Shown here: positions 51,301 to 58,386 of the stretch, one piece after another
Layout: every line of letters begins with the position of its first letter
How positions within the stretch are numbered: position 1 is the stretch's first letter
NCBI GenBank assembly: GCA_016722065.1
Contig: JADKGX010000001.1
Coordinates: 1,922,001-1,986,000 of the forward strand
Direction of reading: 5' to 3'
Length of the DNA stretch: 64,000 bases
From: Planctomycetota bacterium
GTDB taxonomy: Bacteria; Planctomycetota; UBA8742; UBA2392
Notes under the pieces: generated by a model
Seen by the model: only the letters and a program-made list of their open reading frames with translations
What the model was told of the DNA's origin: nothing
Database searches by the model: none
Program-made: the position numbers and the translations under genes

Positions 51301-52888
51301 GCAGTTCGACGCTGGCCATGGCGGCCAGCACGCGGGCGCGGTCATAGCGATAGGTGCGGGCCTCGAACTGAAGGGCGTTGGTGTAGTCCGACAAGGCCTG
51401 CGCGAACAGGTCGGCGCGTTTGGCGTCTTCGGTTTCCAGCAGGGCTTTTTCCTGAAGGTCGCGGCCCTGGTTGAACCAGGCCGTGTGGTTTTCGGGATCC
51501 TGTTGCAGCACGGCAGCCCACAGCGCCGCGCTGTTGCGCCAGGGTTTGACGGCTTGGGTGGTCAGCCAGCCCCAGGTGGCGCACAGCAGCAGGGCCGCAG
51601 CCACGGGGGCAAAGCGCGCGGGGCCCTTCAGCTTTTCGCCGGCGATGGCGGCCAGGGTGGCCAGCGCCAGCGCAATGCCAATGCTGGGTATGTACAGGTA
51701 GCGTTCGGCGAACACCGTGCCGATCTGCACGGCAAAATTGCTGACTGGCGCCAGCGAAACCACAAACCAAAGCCCGCCCAGGCCGCACAAACCCAGCAGC
51801 ATGGCGCCGCGCGAGTTCCAACCCTTGCGCGAAACCCGCCAGCCGGCCACGCCCAGCGCGATAAGTGCCAGCAGCAGCACCAGCCCGGCCAGCACCGGCA
51901 GCGAAAAACCCGTCTGCACCGGCATGTCGACTACCGGCTGCATGGGCCAGCCAAGCAGCAGCGCCTGCATGTCGCGTGTGATGGCGGAAACTGCCGTCAG
52001 CGTGCTTTGCAGGCGGCCATCGCCGTAAGGCTCACGCATCAAGCCCGTGCCGATTTTCATGGCCAGCGCCGTAAACAGCAGCGCCACGCCCCAAAAGGGC
52101 GCCGTCCAGACCAGGCGTTTGGGTGTGCTGGAACCCTTCAGGCCGTGGCCGCAGAAAAGCTCGATCAGCACCAGCAGCGCCGGCAGCACCACAGCCGGCA
52201 TCTTGGAAAGCAGCGCCAGCACAAAGCACAGCAGCGACAGGGCAAAGGTAAGCCGAGAGTTCTGGCGCACGCGCTGGACGAAGCTTTCGCTGCTCATCAA
52301 CCCCGGGCGGGCGCGTCGCGCCGCCAGGTACAGGTGCGTCGACAGCAGCAGAAAAAACGCCGCCAGCAGGTCCTTGCGCGAACTGAGCCAGCTTACGGCT
52401 TCCACGTGCACCGGGTGCACCGCAAACAGCAGCCCCGCAAGCCCGCCGGCCAGCTTGCGGCCGGTAAGTCGCGTTGCCAGCAGCATGACGAGTAACGAGT
52501 TGAACAGATGCAGCAGCAGGTTCGTGGCCTGAAAACCGCGCGGGTTCAAGCCATCCAGCGCATAGTTGATGGCATAGCTCAAATCGCGCACGGGCAGGTA
52601 TTCATTGCCCAATTCCTCGCGCGGGGCCATCGGGTTGAATATGCGCTGCAGGTTTTCGGCGTTCAGCCCGCGAATGTGCCGGTTTTCGGTGATCAGCCAG
52701 TTGTCGTCCCAGTTCGTGAACTGCCCGCCCAGGCCGTGCTGGTACACGGCAAAGCCCGCCACGCAGATCAACAGGGCCATGGCCCAGGCATGCCACGGGC
52801 GCGCTGATGGCGCCGGGGCCTCAAGCTCGGGCGGTGTCTGTGTTGGCTTGGACAAATCTCGGCCTGTCGGGGTCGGTCTTGGGGCCAA
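48359..52888 (-). CDS. Giant membrane glycosyltransferase-like (GT-C) protein with long TPR region
   Basis: 1,509 aa. The N-terminal ~480 residues hold about ten membrane helices and resemble TMTC/GT-C lipid-sugar-dependent transferases: GGQFTNWDDNWLITENRHI with the first-loop Asp pair, YLPVRDLSYAINYALDGLNPRGFQATNLLLHLFNSLLV, GLLFAVHPVHVEAVSWLSSRKDLLAAFFLLL and AERYLYIPSIG. The remaining ~1,000 residues are helical repeats, mostly TPR-like, probably outside the cytoplasm. A protein O-glycosylation role is plausible by analogy but unproven. The start is TTG 52888; a shorter form from ATG 52783 at the first helix is possible. Confidence 0.85.
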   Translation of the reverse strand: MAPRPTPTGRDLSKPTQTPPELEAPAPSARPWHAWAMALLICVAGFAVYQHGLGGQFTNWDDNWLITENRHIRGLNAENLQRIFNPMAPREELGNEYLPVRDLSYAINYALDGLNPRGFQATNLLLHLFNSLLVMLLATRLTGRKLAGGLAGLLFAVHPVHVEAVSWLSSRKDLLAAFFLLLSTHLYLAARRARPGLMSSESFVQRVRQNSRLTFALSLLCFVLALLSKMPAVVLPALLVLIELFCGHGLKGSSTPKRLVWTAPFWGVALLFTALAMKIGTGLMREPYGDGRLQSTLTAVSAITRDMQALLLGWPMQPVVDMPVQTGFSLPVLAGLVLLLALIALGVAGWRVSRKGWNSRGAMLLGLCGLGGLWFVVSLAPVSNFAVQIGTVFAERYLYIPSIGIALALATLAAIAGEKLKGPARFAPVAAALLLCATWGWLTTQAVKPWRNSAALWAAVLQQDPENHTAWFNQGRDLQEKALLETEDAKRADLFAQALSDYTNALQFEARTYRYDRARVLAAMASVELQREHPDKALSLLAQASATVQTTWRSRDNPAHAERVADIEAILANFRGLALSALGRHDEAVASFEEALAKSSRYASARLNLAGEYGRNALAEKPINEDTLNKAWRQLADYEHERGRDEAAIGQRARLRYAEFSRRLELSGKGSESTMPPELVPLLQESRKLYTELLALADQGAQPRKARARMLVEAAEVFARGRAGDETAEKCFRQALTLDPDFVGLRTMLSYLLFERGGKDRLEANKLLAEELRQHPGHKPALRLKAAGLRQGAVDQAAALRQKHLAAYKALRGDDNPTWQGLIGAFYRGKKLLDGREEFGRGLLAVVALMRDAVETDPENEEGLGLIEGTGLEIALGMWFTREPNLRGNAEELLRTGFNARPEDGPVAGVLTQFYLELAEEVINPRKPPTSEEEQKSLRDGLNELLENMLTLSERARAMLSGKLVKVARDVADGRLGVRGADGETRDLSDISRHMVAAEFMRAAALLKSDNIEALDWLKHHYEEEGNLLEAVKVFSQLVEALKDKPQLLQGVNLSLAQLQADLGQQMLKAFNNKIKLGDNTEAKKLRDQAVRAYLDCLKTTGALIEGAVDPDKISFAIRLRGIAAQRLAYLLTGDAEKYYTIALQAYARAPLDFETEIVEVRRKRTWFISDPYKKLAELRENLRTLPQGNDTAALEQDILDLQRRIARIEADDLRRQGKLQPALDRLAEVMTAPTPLLYAARGDIYSDMARGAGAEQAGQWLRLAASDYTRAVTDPEALIKAASLLWEDEALMFEDNRISQARLAVARARDLLQESLETLDADDPARARSEALMVRTRTLQDQIEKAGIARMAAARRLHAEGKSQQALGYAQEAVEMLFDYPPAYQLLAAIQRALGRAVAAQDAAAARQWFVDARGSLQSALMQQIPLVSDRIALQLELAELLVTDLADKAAARSWVARARGALQQALDEINARKPASEEERMQQKQALQEMESTWKARIDEMDARIKG

Positions 52889-52945
52889 AGCGGCATGATA
52901 GCAAACCCCGGCGCACGAAAAGCCCGGGGCATGCAGGGTGCCGGT

Positions 52946-53356
52946 TTATCGCCTGCGGCCCTGCGGGCGCGCGCTGCGCAGTTTTTCAGCCACGTTGTCC
53001 AGCTCGGTCGCGATCTGGATCGTGCGGGTGTTGGTGCGCGTGCCGTTGGTGGGCGCGGGCGCCGGAACCGGCATCGGCTTGGGCTGCAGTGGTGCGGCGG
53101 GGTCAGGTACCGGCGTGGGGCCAAGTCCGATTTCGGTGCTTGCGCTGGCGGGTGTAACCTCGCCACGAAGTTCACGCGCGGCTTTGGTCAGCGCATCGGT
53201 GGCGGTGTCCAGGGCGCTTTGCATGACGCTGTGTTCGGTCTCAAGATCCGTGATCTGTTCTTTGGCGGGCTGAATCACTTGCGTCCAAAGGCCGGCAAAG
53301 CCCAGCGTTGCGCCCAGAATGAAACCGACGGCCAAGGTGGTAAGAGTGGAACGCAT
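52946..53356 (-). CDS. Membrane-anchored coiled-coil protein
   Basis: 136 aa from ATG 53356 (GAGGT upstream). One N-terminal helix (TLTTLAVGFILGATLGFAGLW) serves as anchor or signal, then a coiled coil (AKEQITDLETEHSVMQSALDTATDALTKAARELR), a Pro-rich linker (VPDPAAPLQPKPMPVPAPAP) and a short helical end (TIQIATELDNVAEKLRSA). No family was recognised. It precedes the GT-C/TPR gene by 57 bases on the same strand and may be co-transcribed with it. Confidence 0.65.
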   Translation of the reverse strand: MRSTLTTLAVGFILGATLGFAGLWTQVIQPAKEQITDLETEHSVMQSALDTATDALTKAARELRGEVTPASASTEIGLGPTPVPDPAAPLQPKPMPVPAPAPTNGTRTNTRTIQIATELDNVAEKLRSARPQGRRR

Positions 53357-53629
53357 AGGGACCTCACGCAAGTTTGCAGCATCATAGGGCCCCAAGCATG
53401 AAACGCGACGCCAGGGCCAAGGTTCCGGCCAAAAACCGCCCAGGGCCGAGGCCGTGGGTTGCTCTGACTTTGATTTGCGGCGATGTGTCCCTCAGTATCC
53501 ACGCCAGTGCATGTGTCGGGCCTTGTCTGCGCCACTTGACCGTGTTGGAGTGCACCGAGCGTTAAAACGGAAGGCTGATTCCCTCCTGACATAGAGCCAC
53601 AAGTATCGAGTTGGCTCGGAGCGATCGAC

Positions 53630-54841
53630 GTGACACTAGACGAGGCGAGACAGATTCTCACATTGGGGGCGCTAGCGACTCGTGACGAGATCGAGACTGC
53701 GCTTCGTAGGCAGTCACTCAGATACCACCCGGATCGACACGTTGGCGCAAGCGCGGATCTGATAGACCTTGCCGCCCGAGAGTTTGCCCGAGTGCGCGAA
53801 GCAGGCAGACTGCTTCTAGGTGACGCCACCTCGTCGGCAGGACAGGTCCAGTCGAAGCACTCGCCACAGTCGCCAAAGAGCAAGTCCGAATCTGATTCCG
53901 TTCGGGCAAAGCCGAGTGAGGGCTGTCATGATTCCCATCAGAATGAGGCAGGAGAAGCACTTCGTCAGGCGCTTAACTTGGTTGAAGATATCGACGAGCC
54001 TGATTGGGAGCGTGCCTTCATGTTTTTTGTGAAGGCTTCCAAGTTGGGAAACATGGAAGCCAAGGCTTGGGTGGGACTGTGTTACCTGCATGGAACTGGC
54101 ACTGCTCGCAATGCTGACCTGGCGTTTCGGTCGATCCAGACTGCTGCATTGGCGGGAGTGCCTCTGGGCCAAGTGGCACTGGGCACGTGTTACTTGGATG
54201 GCCTTGGGACTAATGCGGATTTGATCGAGGCCGTCCGTCACTTTCGCCTTGCTGCTGCAGCAGGATTGGCTGAAGGCCAATTCTGGTTGGGAGTACTTTT
54301 CCTTCATGAGGAGCAGCTAGGTGTTCCGACAAGTGAAGCAATAATCCTGCTTCAGCAGGCCGCCCATCAGGGGCACGAAGGCGCGCAGTACGAGCTGGCG
54401 AACTGCTTCTATGATGGAGTCGGGGTAGGGCAAAACTTTGTTCAAGCCTCAATTCTACTTCAACGCGCAGCTGCAAAAGGCCATGCCCGGTCGCAAGCGC
54501 AGCTGGCCCACATGTACGACCTAGGTCTAGGCGTAGGACGCGACGTCCAGAAAGCAATGAAGTGGCTCAGGTTGGCGGCCGACTCGGGGCTCCCAGAGGC
54601 ACAGCACAATCTTGCACTCAGTTTCGCAGAGGGTCGGGGTGTTTCACGGAACGCAAAATCTGCGGTTCAATGGTTTCGAATGGCCGCCAACGGGGGTTAC
54701 TCGGAATCGCAATTCAGCTTGGCGTGCTGTTTGGCCGACGGTTTTGGCACGCCCAAAGATCCATCCCTTGCTCGCTTTTGGTTTGACAGGGCAGCAAGAC
54801 AGGGTCACAAGGAGGCGGCTGAGCGCCTACGTGGAAGCTAG
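53630..54841 (+). CDS. J-domain protein with Sel1-like repeats
   Basis: 403 aa with a GTG start (GGAG 8 bases upstream). Residues 1-65 form a J domain: TLDEARQILTLGALATRDEIE, then the HPD tripeptide in LRYHPDRH that activates DnaK ATPase. A Ser/Lys linker follows. From ~120 come seven Sel1-like repeats (GLCYLHGTGTARNADLAFRSI, GTCYLDGLGTNADLIEAVRHF, ANCFYDGVGVGQNFVQASIL and others), a TPR-related protein-binding solenoid. The base composition is less GC-rich than the neighbours, suggesting acquisition. No dnaK or grpE is nearby, so a DnaK recruiter for a specific client is an inference. Confidence 0.85.
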   Translation: MTLDEARQILTLGALATRDEIETALRRQSLRYHPDRHVGASADLIDLAAREFARVREAGRLLLGDATSSAGQVQSKHSPQSPKSKSESDSVRAKPSEGCHDSHQNEAGEALRQALNLVEDIDEPDWERAFMFFVKASKLGNMEAKAWVGLCYLHGTGTARNADLAFRSIQTAALAGVPLGQVALGTCYLDGLGTNADLIEAVRHFRLAAAAGLAEGQFWLGVLFLHEEQLGVPTSEAIILLQQAAHQGHEGAQYELANCFYDGVGVGQNFVQASILLQRAAAKGHARSQAQLAHMYDLGLGVGRDVQKAMKWLRLAADSGLPEAQHNLALSFAEGRGVSRNAKSAVQWFRMAANGGYSESQFSLACCLADGFGTPKDPSLARFWFDRAARQGHKEAAERLRGS

Positions 54842-54956
54842 GTTTGCGGAAGCCTTCATGGCAAAACGTTACAATGCTGGGCGTCAGAAGCGTCGCTTTG
54901 GTAGGGCTGGGTGCCAAGGATACTGGTTTCTTACGGCTTTGTTGGCGGCACGATGC

Positions 54957-54990
54957 AAAACCCCGGCTTTGGGCCGGGGTTTTTTGTTTT
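54957..54990. terminator. Bidirectional terminator between the J-Sel1 gene and rplT
   Basis: The stem ACCCCGGC/GCCGGGGT (about 54960-54980, loop TTTGG or similar) is followed on the plus strand by TTTTTTGTTTT and on the minus strand by TTTTG. It ends the rplT operon and the convergent J-Sel1 transcript. Confidence 0.88.
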
Positions 54991-55001
54991 GATTGCGCGT
55001 T

Positions 55002-55352
55002 CTACTTTGCGGCTTGGGCTTGTTGCACTACCTTGGCAAAGGCCTGCGGGTCGCGGATGGCGAGCTCGCTGAGGCTCTTGCGGTTCAGTTCAATCTTGGC
55101 CTTGCCAAGCTGGTGAACCAGGCTGCTGTAGGTCAGGCCGTTGCTGCGTGCTGCCGCGCTGAGGCGCGTGATCCAGAGGCGGCGGAACTCGCGCTTTTTC
55201 TTGCGACGGTGAAACCAGGAGTAACGCCAGCCGCGTTCCACGGCGCCGCGGGCCTGGCGGTAGTTCTGGCGCCGGCCCCAATAGCCCTTGGCCTGCTTGC
55301 GGAACTTCTTTTTGCGCGCGTGGCGCGGAACTCTGCTTACTGCGTGGGTCAT
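55002..55352 (-). CDS. rplT: 50S ribosomal protein L20
   Basis: 116 aa, standard. L20 binds 23S rRNA early in 50S assembly and in many bacteria represses its own operon. The basic N-terminal arm is THAVSRVPRHARKKKFRKQA; then GYWGRRQNYRQA, RYSWFHRRKKKREFRRLWITRL, ARSNGLTYSSLVHQL and IELNRKSLSELA. CGGAGAG precedes the ATG. It is last in the infC-rpmI-rplT order; 79 bases separate it from rpmI, with a stem-loop in between. Confidence 0.97.
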   Translation of the reverse strand: MTHAVSRVPRHARKKKFRKQAKGYWGRRQNYRQARGAVERGWRYSWFHRRKKKREFRRLWITRLSAAARSNGLTYSSLVHQLGKAKIELNRKSLSELAIRDPQAFAKVVQQAQAAK

Positions 55353-55366
55353 GGCTTCTCTCCGTG

Positions 55367-55426
55367 GGGTTCACTCCGGGGCGATTGGCGGCACCTGCCG
55401 TTACTCGCGCTCAGACCGGTGAACCC
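55367..55426 (-). promoter_or_regulatory. Stem-loop in the rpmI-rplT gap
   Basis: GGGTTCAC (55367-55374) pairs with GTGAACCC (55419-55426) around ~44 bases. It lies directly before the rplT ribosome site and could shape rplT translation, as L20-binding structures do elsewhere. The resemblance to known L20 sites was not tested. Confidence 0.4.
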
Positions 55427-55431
55427 GGGGG

Positions 55432-55713
55432 TTACTTGGTTTCCTTGGCGGCCTTGGCCGCTTCGGCCTGGGCTTTTCGGATGGATTCCTGGCTGGGTGT
55501 GGGCGCCGGGGGCGCGGTACGCACGCCCATCAGCAGCGCGATGTTGCCCGAAACGCTGGACGACAGCACGGTGGCGTGGCGCTTCTTGCGCTTGCGCTTG
55601 GCCGACTTGCCGGACATCAAGTGGCTGTGGCCGGCGTTGTAGTGCTTGATCTTGCCCTTCTTGGTGACCTTGAAGCGCTTGGCAGCGCCTTTGTGGGTCT
55701 TCATCTTCGGCAT
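55432..55713 (-). CDS. rpmI: 50S ribosomal protein L35 with C-terminal extension
   Basis: 93 aa, where most L35 are 64-66 aa. The core is PKMKTHKGAAKRFKVTKKGKIKH, HLMSGKSAKRKRKKRH and TVLSSSVSGNIALLMG. An added Pro/Ala/Lys tail (TAPPAPTPSQESIRKAQAEA) extends ~27 residues past the usual end. CGGAGG precedes the ATG. The tail matches the style of the neighbouring IF3 extension. Confidence 0.95.
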   Translation of the reverse strand: MPKMKTHKGAAKRFKVTKKGKIKHYNAGHSHLMSGKSAKRKRKKRHATVLSSSVSGNIALLMGVRTAPPAPTPSQESIRKAQAEAAKAAKETK

Positions 55714-55868
55714 GACTTGCCTCCGTTGCGCTGATCCGGGCGGCTAACCCGACTTGAAACCGGCCAGCGCGGGGCGAGATTTATAACGATTGCGCAAGCT
55801 GCCGCAAGGGTGGGTCTGGTGGAACGAATCCGTCGACCCTGCGGAGCTGGTATTGAGGGGCGGCGGAG

Positions 55869-55916
55869 ACCGGGGGCTTGCGCCCCCGGCTATTTTGTGG
55901 CGCCCCTGCGGGGCGC
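55869..55916 (-). repeat. 48-bp double-hairpin dispersed repeat, copy 2
   Basis: Reverse complement of 45203-45250 with two differences in 48 bases, both in the joint between the two stems (TACAGAATAG versus CACAAAATAG). The stems themselves are unchanged. Confidence 0.85.
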
Positions 55917-55944
55917 GCAGGTGATAGTGCGGCAGGGCGATGGT

Positions 55945-56075
55945 GCGACGGTGAGGGCGACGGTGAGGGCGACGGTGAGGGCAATGCGGGAGGGCGATGC
56001 GGGGGCGAAGCGAGGGCGATGCGAGGGCGGTGCAGCGGTGACGGCGATGCGAGGGCGATGCGAGGGCGCCGCGGG
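55945..56075. repeat. 12-bp minisatellite
   Basis: Three perfect tandem copies of GCGACGGTGAGG (55945-55980) are followed by diverged units such as GCGATGCGAGGG to about 56075. The array lies between infC and rpmI. Confidence 0.85.
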
Positions 56076-56160
56076 GGCGTGCGCTGGGTGCATTGGCCCG
56101 CAAATGCAAACCCGGGCCTTGGGGGCCCGGGTCTTTTGACTTCTGATTTGCCGCCGGCCA

Positions 56161-56940
56161 CTACTTGGCTGGTGTGCCTGTACCGGCGGTTTGTGGTGCT
56201 GGCTTGGTTGCCGGCTTGGCCGGCGCCGCGGCGGGTGCCGGTGCTGCCGCTGGTGCTGCCGCTGCTGTGGGTGGAACCGGGCCGGCCGCGCCTGCTGCTG
56301 CCGCTGGCGGCGTGGGTGGGGCGGGTGGTTTGTTGACCGTGGGGCCTTTGGTTTGGGCTGCGGCCTCGCGCTTTTTGGCGTTCTTTTCTTCCTGTGTCAG
56401 GGGCGCAAGCAGCAGAATCATGCGTTTGCCTTCCATGCGCATGTTTTGCTCAATCTTGCACAGGTCTTTCAAGGCGTCGACAAAGCGTTGCAGGATTTCC
56501 TGGCCGCGTTCTTTGTGCGCGATTTCGCGGCCCTTGAACCAAACCGCAATCAGCACTTTGTCGCCGCGTTCCAGAAATTCCTTGCTGCGCTTGAGCCACA
56601 CGTTTACGTCGTGCTCGGCCGTGTTGGGGTGCAGGCGCACGCCCTTGATCTTGGCCTGGTGGCCCTTGCTGTTTTTCGCCTTCTTCTTCTGGTTATATTT
56701 GTACTGCCCATAGTTCATGATCTTGCAGACCGGCGGGCGCGCCGTGGGCACGATCTCCACCAAATCCAGGCCGGCTTCTTCAGCCAGGCGCAAGGCCGCA
56801 TCGGTGTCAATCTCACCGTGATTGGTGCCTTCGTTGTCTACAAGCTGAATCTTGGGGACGCGGATGCGTCGGTTGATGCGGTGGTCAGATGACGGGCCCC
56901 GGCTGGGACCTTCTGGCGGCATACGGCGCTTGAAACTCAT
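56161..56940 (-). CDS. infC: Translation initiation factor IF-3 with Ala/Pro-rich C-terminal extension
   Basis: 259 aa from ATG 56940; typical IF3 is ~170-180. IF3 binds the 30S subunit, prevents early joining and proofreads start codons. Core: HRINRRIRVPKIQLVDNEG, GEIDTDAALRLAEEAGLDLVEI, PPVCKIMNYGQYKYNQKKKAK, IKGVRLHPNTAEHDVNVWLKR and RMEGKRMILLLAP. After residue ~175 comes a ~75-residue Ala/Pro/Thr tail (PPAPPTPPAAAAGAAGPVPP). GGAGG is 12-13 bases before the ATG, farther than usual. infC is known for unusual start choice, and ATG 56922 is an alternative. Confidence 0.95.
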   Translation of the reverse strand: MSFKRRMPPEGPSRGPSSDHRINRRIRVPKIQLVDNEGTNHGEIDTDAALRLAEEAGLDLVEIVPTARPPVCKIMNYGQYKYNQKKKAKNSKGHQAKIKGVRLHPNTAEHDVNVWLKRSKEFLERGDKVLIAVWFKGREIAHKERGQEILQRFVDALKDLCKIEQNMRMEGKRMILLLAPLTQEEKNAKKREAAAQTKGPTVNKPPAPPTPPAAAAGAAGPVPPTAAAAPAAAPAPAAAPAKPATKPAPQTAGTGTPAK

Positions 56941-57174
56941 GGGCTTGTGCTGGCCTCCAAAGAACGGCTGGAAACTATAGCAGCCGGGGGCGACAAACCA
57001 ACCGGCAGCGCAGCGAAAAACGCGCCGCACAGGCGCCTTGGCCGCACCTGCACAAGTTGGCAGCACCCGGGCGCAAAGGTGTGCGTTGCGCCAATTGCCA
57101 CCGTAAGGCAGCATAGTGCGGCTCATGGAGATGTCTGGGGCACCACTGCCGCCTGCGGCGCGGGCCCAAGCCCT

Positions 57175-58383
57175 ATGCTTGGCAAATCGGATACCAAGGC
57201 CTTGCAGGAAAAACTCGACCTGTTGCAGGCCGAGAACGAGCAATTGCGTCGCAAGCTGATGTTGCTTTCCGGCGGCCAGATGCAGGGCAGCATGACGCTG
57301 GGCAACCTGACCAGCTTCGGCCACACGCGCGTACCGCAGGCCCAGGCCACGATTGCCGGCTTAAGCGTGAACTACCTGATTGTGGACGACCGCTGGCGGA
57401 TCATCCGCATGAACACGCGCATGGGCGAGTTTCTGGGCGTGAACAAAGACATTGTGAACCAGAAGCCGCCGCTGGCGGAATACGACAGCCTGGATTGGGC
57501 GCCGGGTGTGTTTCGTACTCTGTTGCAGGACGCGCACGAAAGCCGCGGCGAGGAAATCTTTGAGGCTGAGCGCCCCGACCCGGTTTCGGGCCGCCCGCAG
57601 TTTTACCAGTTCAAGGCCGTGTGGGCCGAAAGCCAGGGCACGATCACGGTAGAGGACATTTCGCGGCTGCGCACGACACGCCAGTTCTTTGAACGGCTGG
57701 TCAGCCCGCGCATTGTGGAACGGCTGCTGGATTCAAGTGAAGACCCGTTTCTAAGCCACAAGCGCACCATGAGTGTGCTGTTTGCAGACCTGCGCAGCTT
57801 TACGACCTTCTGCGAAGCCGTCGACGCGCCGGTGGTGCAAAGCGTATTCAACGAGTTTGTTGACGTCTGCATGCGGGCCATTGAGGCCAACGACGCCACA
57901 CTGGACAAGTTTGTCGGCGACCAGGTGATGGCGCTGTTTGGCGCGCCGCTGCCCAGTGAGGGCCACGCCTACAATGCCGTCAAGTTTGCCGTCGACCTGC
58001 AACAGAACATGCAGCGCACGCGGCGCATGTGGATTCAGCAGGGTCTGCTGCCGCAAGCGCTGGTGGATAAGTACCCCGAGATATTGACCCTGGGGGTGGG
58101 CATCAACAGTGGCGACATGCTGCTGGGCATGTTTGGCGGCCAGAAGGCCAACCAGTACACCACGCTGGGGCACCACGTGAATCTTTCGGCCAGGCTGTGC
58201 AGTTTTGCGGCAGGCAATGAAGTGCTGGCTTCGCTGGGCACGGTGCAGGAAATCAGCAAGTACGCAAAGGCCAACCCGGCGCGTATTGCCATTCCGATCA
58301 AGTTCCGCACCAAGGCACAGATTGAGGTCAAAGGCATTGCCGAGCCTGTGACTGTGGCGACGCTTGCGTATGATCCGGGGTAA
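57175..58383 (+). CDS. PAS-coupled class III adenylate/guanylate cyclase
   Basis: 402 aa, soluble, from ATG 57175. An N-terminal coiled coil (ALQEKLDLLQAENEQLRRKLMLL) leads to a PAS-like sensor (~60-165: VNYLIVDDRWRIIRMNTRMGEFLGVN, ending TITVEDISRLR). The cyclase domain at ~175-395 has SVLFADLRSFTTFCEAV (first metal Asp), LDKFVGDQVMALFGAPLP (second Asp), GVGINSGDMLLGMFGG and HHVNLSARLCSFA (Asn/Arg pair). It should make cAMP or cGMP under PAS control; specificity cannot be read with confidence. The stop is 3 bases before the next gene, so they form an operon. It is divergent from infC. Confidence 0.9.
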   Translation: MLGKSDTKALQEKLDLLQAENEQLRRKLMLLSGGQMQGSMTLGNLTSFGHTRVPQAQATIAGLSVNYLIVDDRWRIIRMNTRMGEFLGVNKDIVNQKPPLAEYDSLDWAPGVFRTLLQDAHESRGEEIFEAERPDPVSGRPQFYQFKAVWAESQGTITVEDISRLRTTRQFFERLVSPRIVERLLDSSEDPFLSHKRTMSVLFADLRSFTTFCEAVDAPVVQSVFNEFVDVCMRAIEANDATLDKFVGDQVMALFGAPLPSEGHAYNAVKFAVDLQQNMQRTRRMWIQQGLLPQALVDKYPEILTLGVGINSGDMLLGMFGGQKANQYTTLGHHVNLSARLCSFAAGNEVLASLGTVQEISKYAKANPARIAIPIKFRTKAQIEVKGIAEPVTVATLAYDPG

Positions 58384-58386
58384 CGA

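Larger units (their letters stand above)
55714..56160. other. Repeat-filled gap inside the infC-rpmI-rplT cluster
   Basis: 447 bases between infC and rpmI, where tens of bases are usual. It contains the double-hairpin repeat copy 2 (55869-55916) and a 12-bp minisatellite (from 55945). Frames across the minisatellite are open on both strands (Ala-Thr-Val-Arg or His-Arg-Arg-Pro type), but this follows from the repeat composition and is not evidence of a gene. Confidence 0.65.

Noticed and set aside
49907..52495. An 862-codon plus-strand open frame opposite the GT-C/TPR gene
   Set aside because: The minus-strand protein has clear membrane helices and family motifs; the plus frame is Gln/His/Arg-rich with no domain.
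55945..56075. The tandem array as a CRISPR
   Set aside because: Units are 12 bases with no unique spacers and no cas genes nearby; it is a minisatellite.
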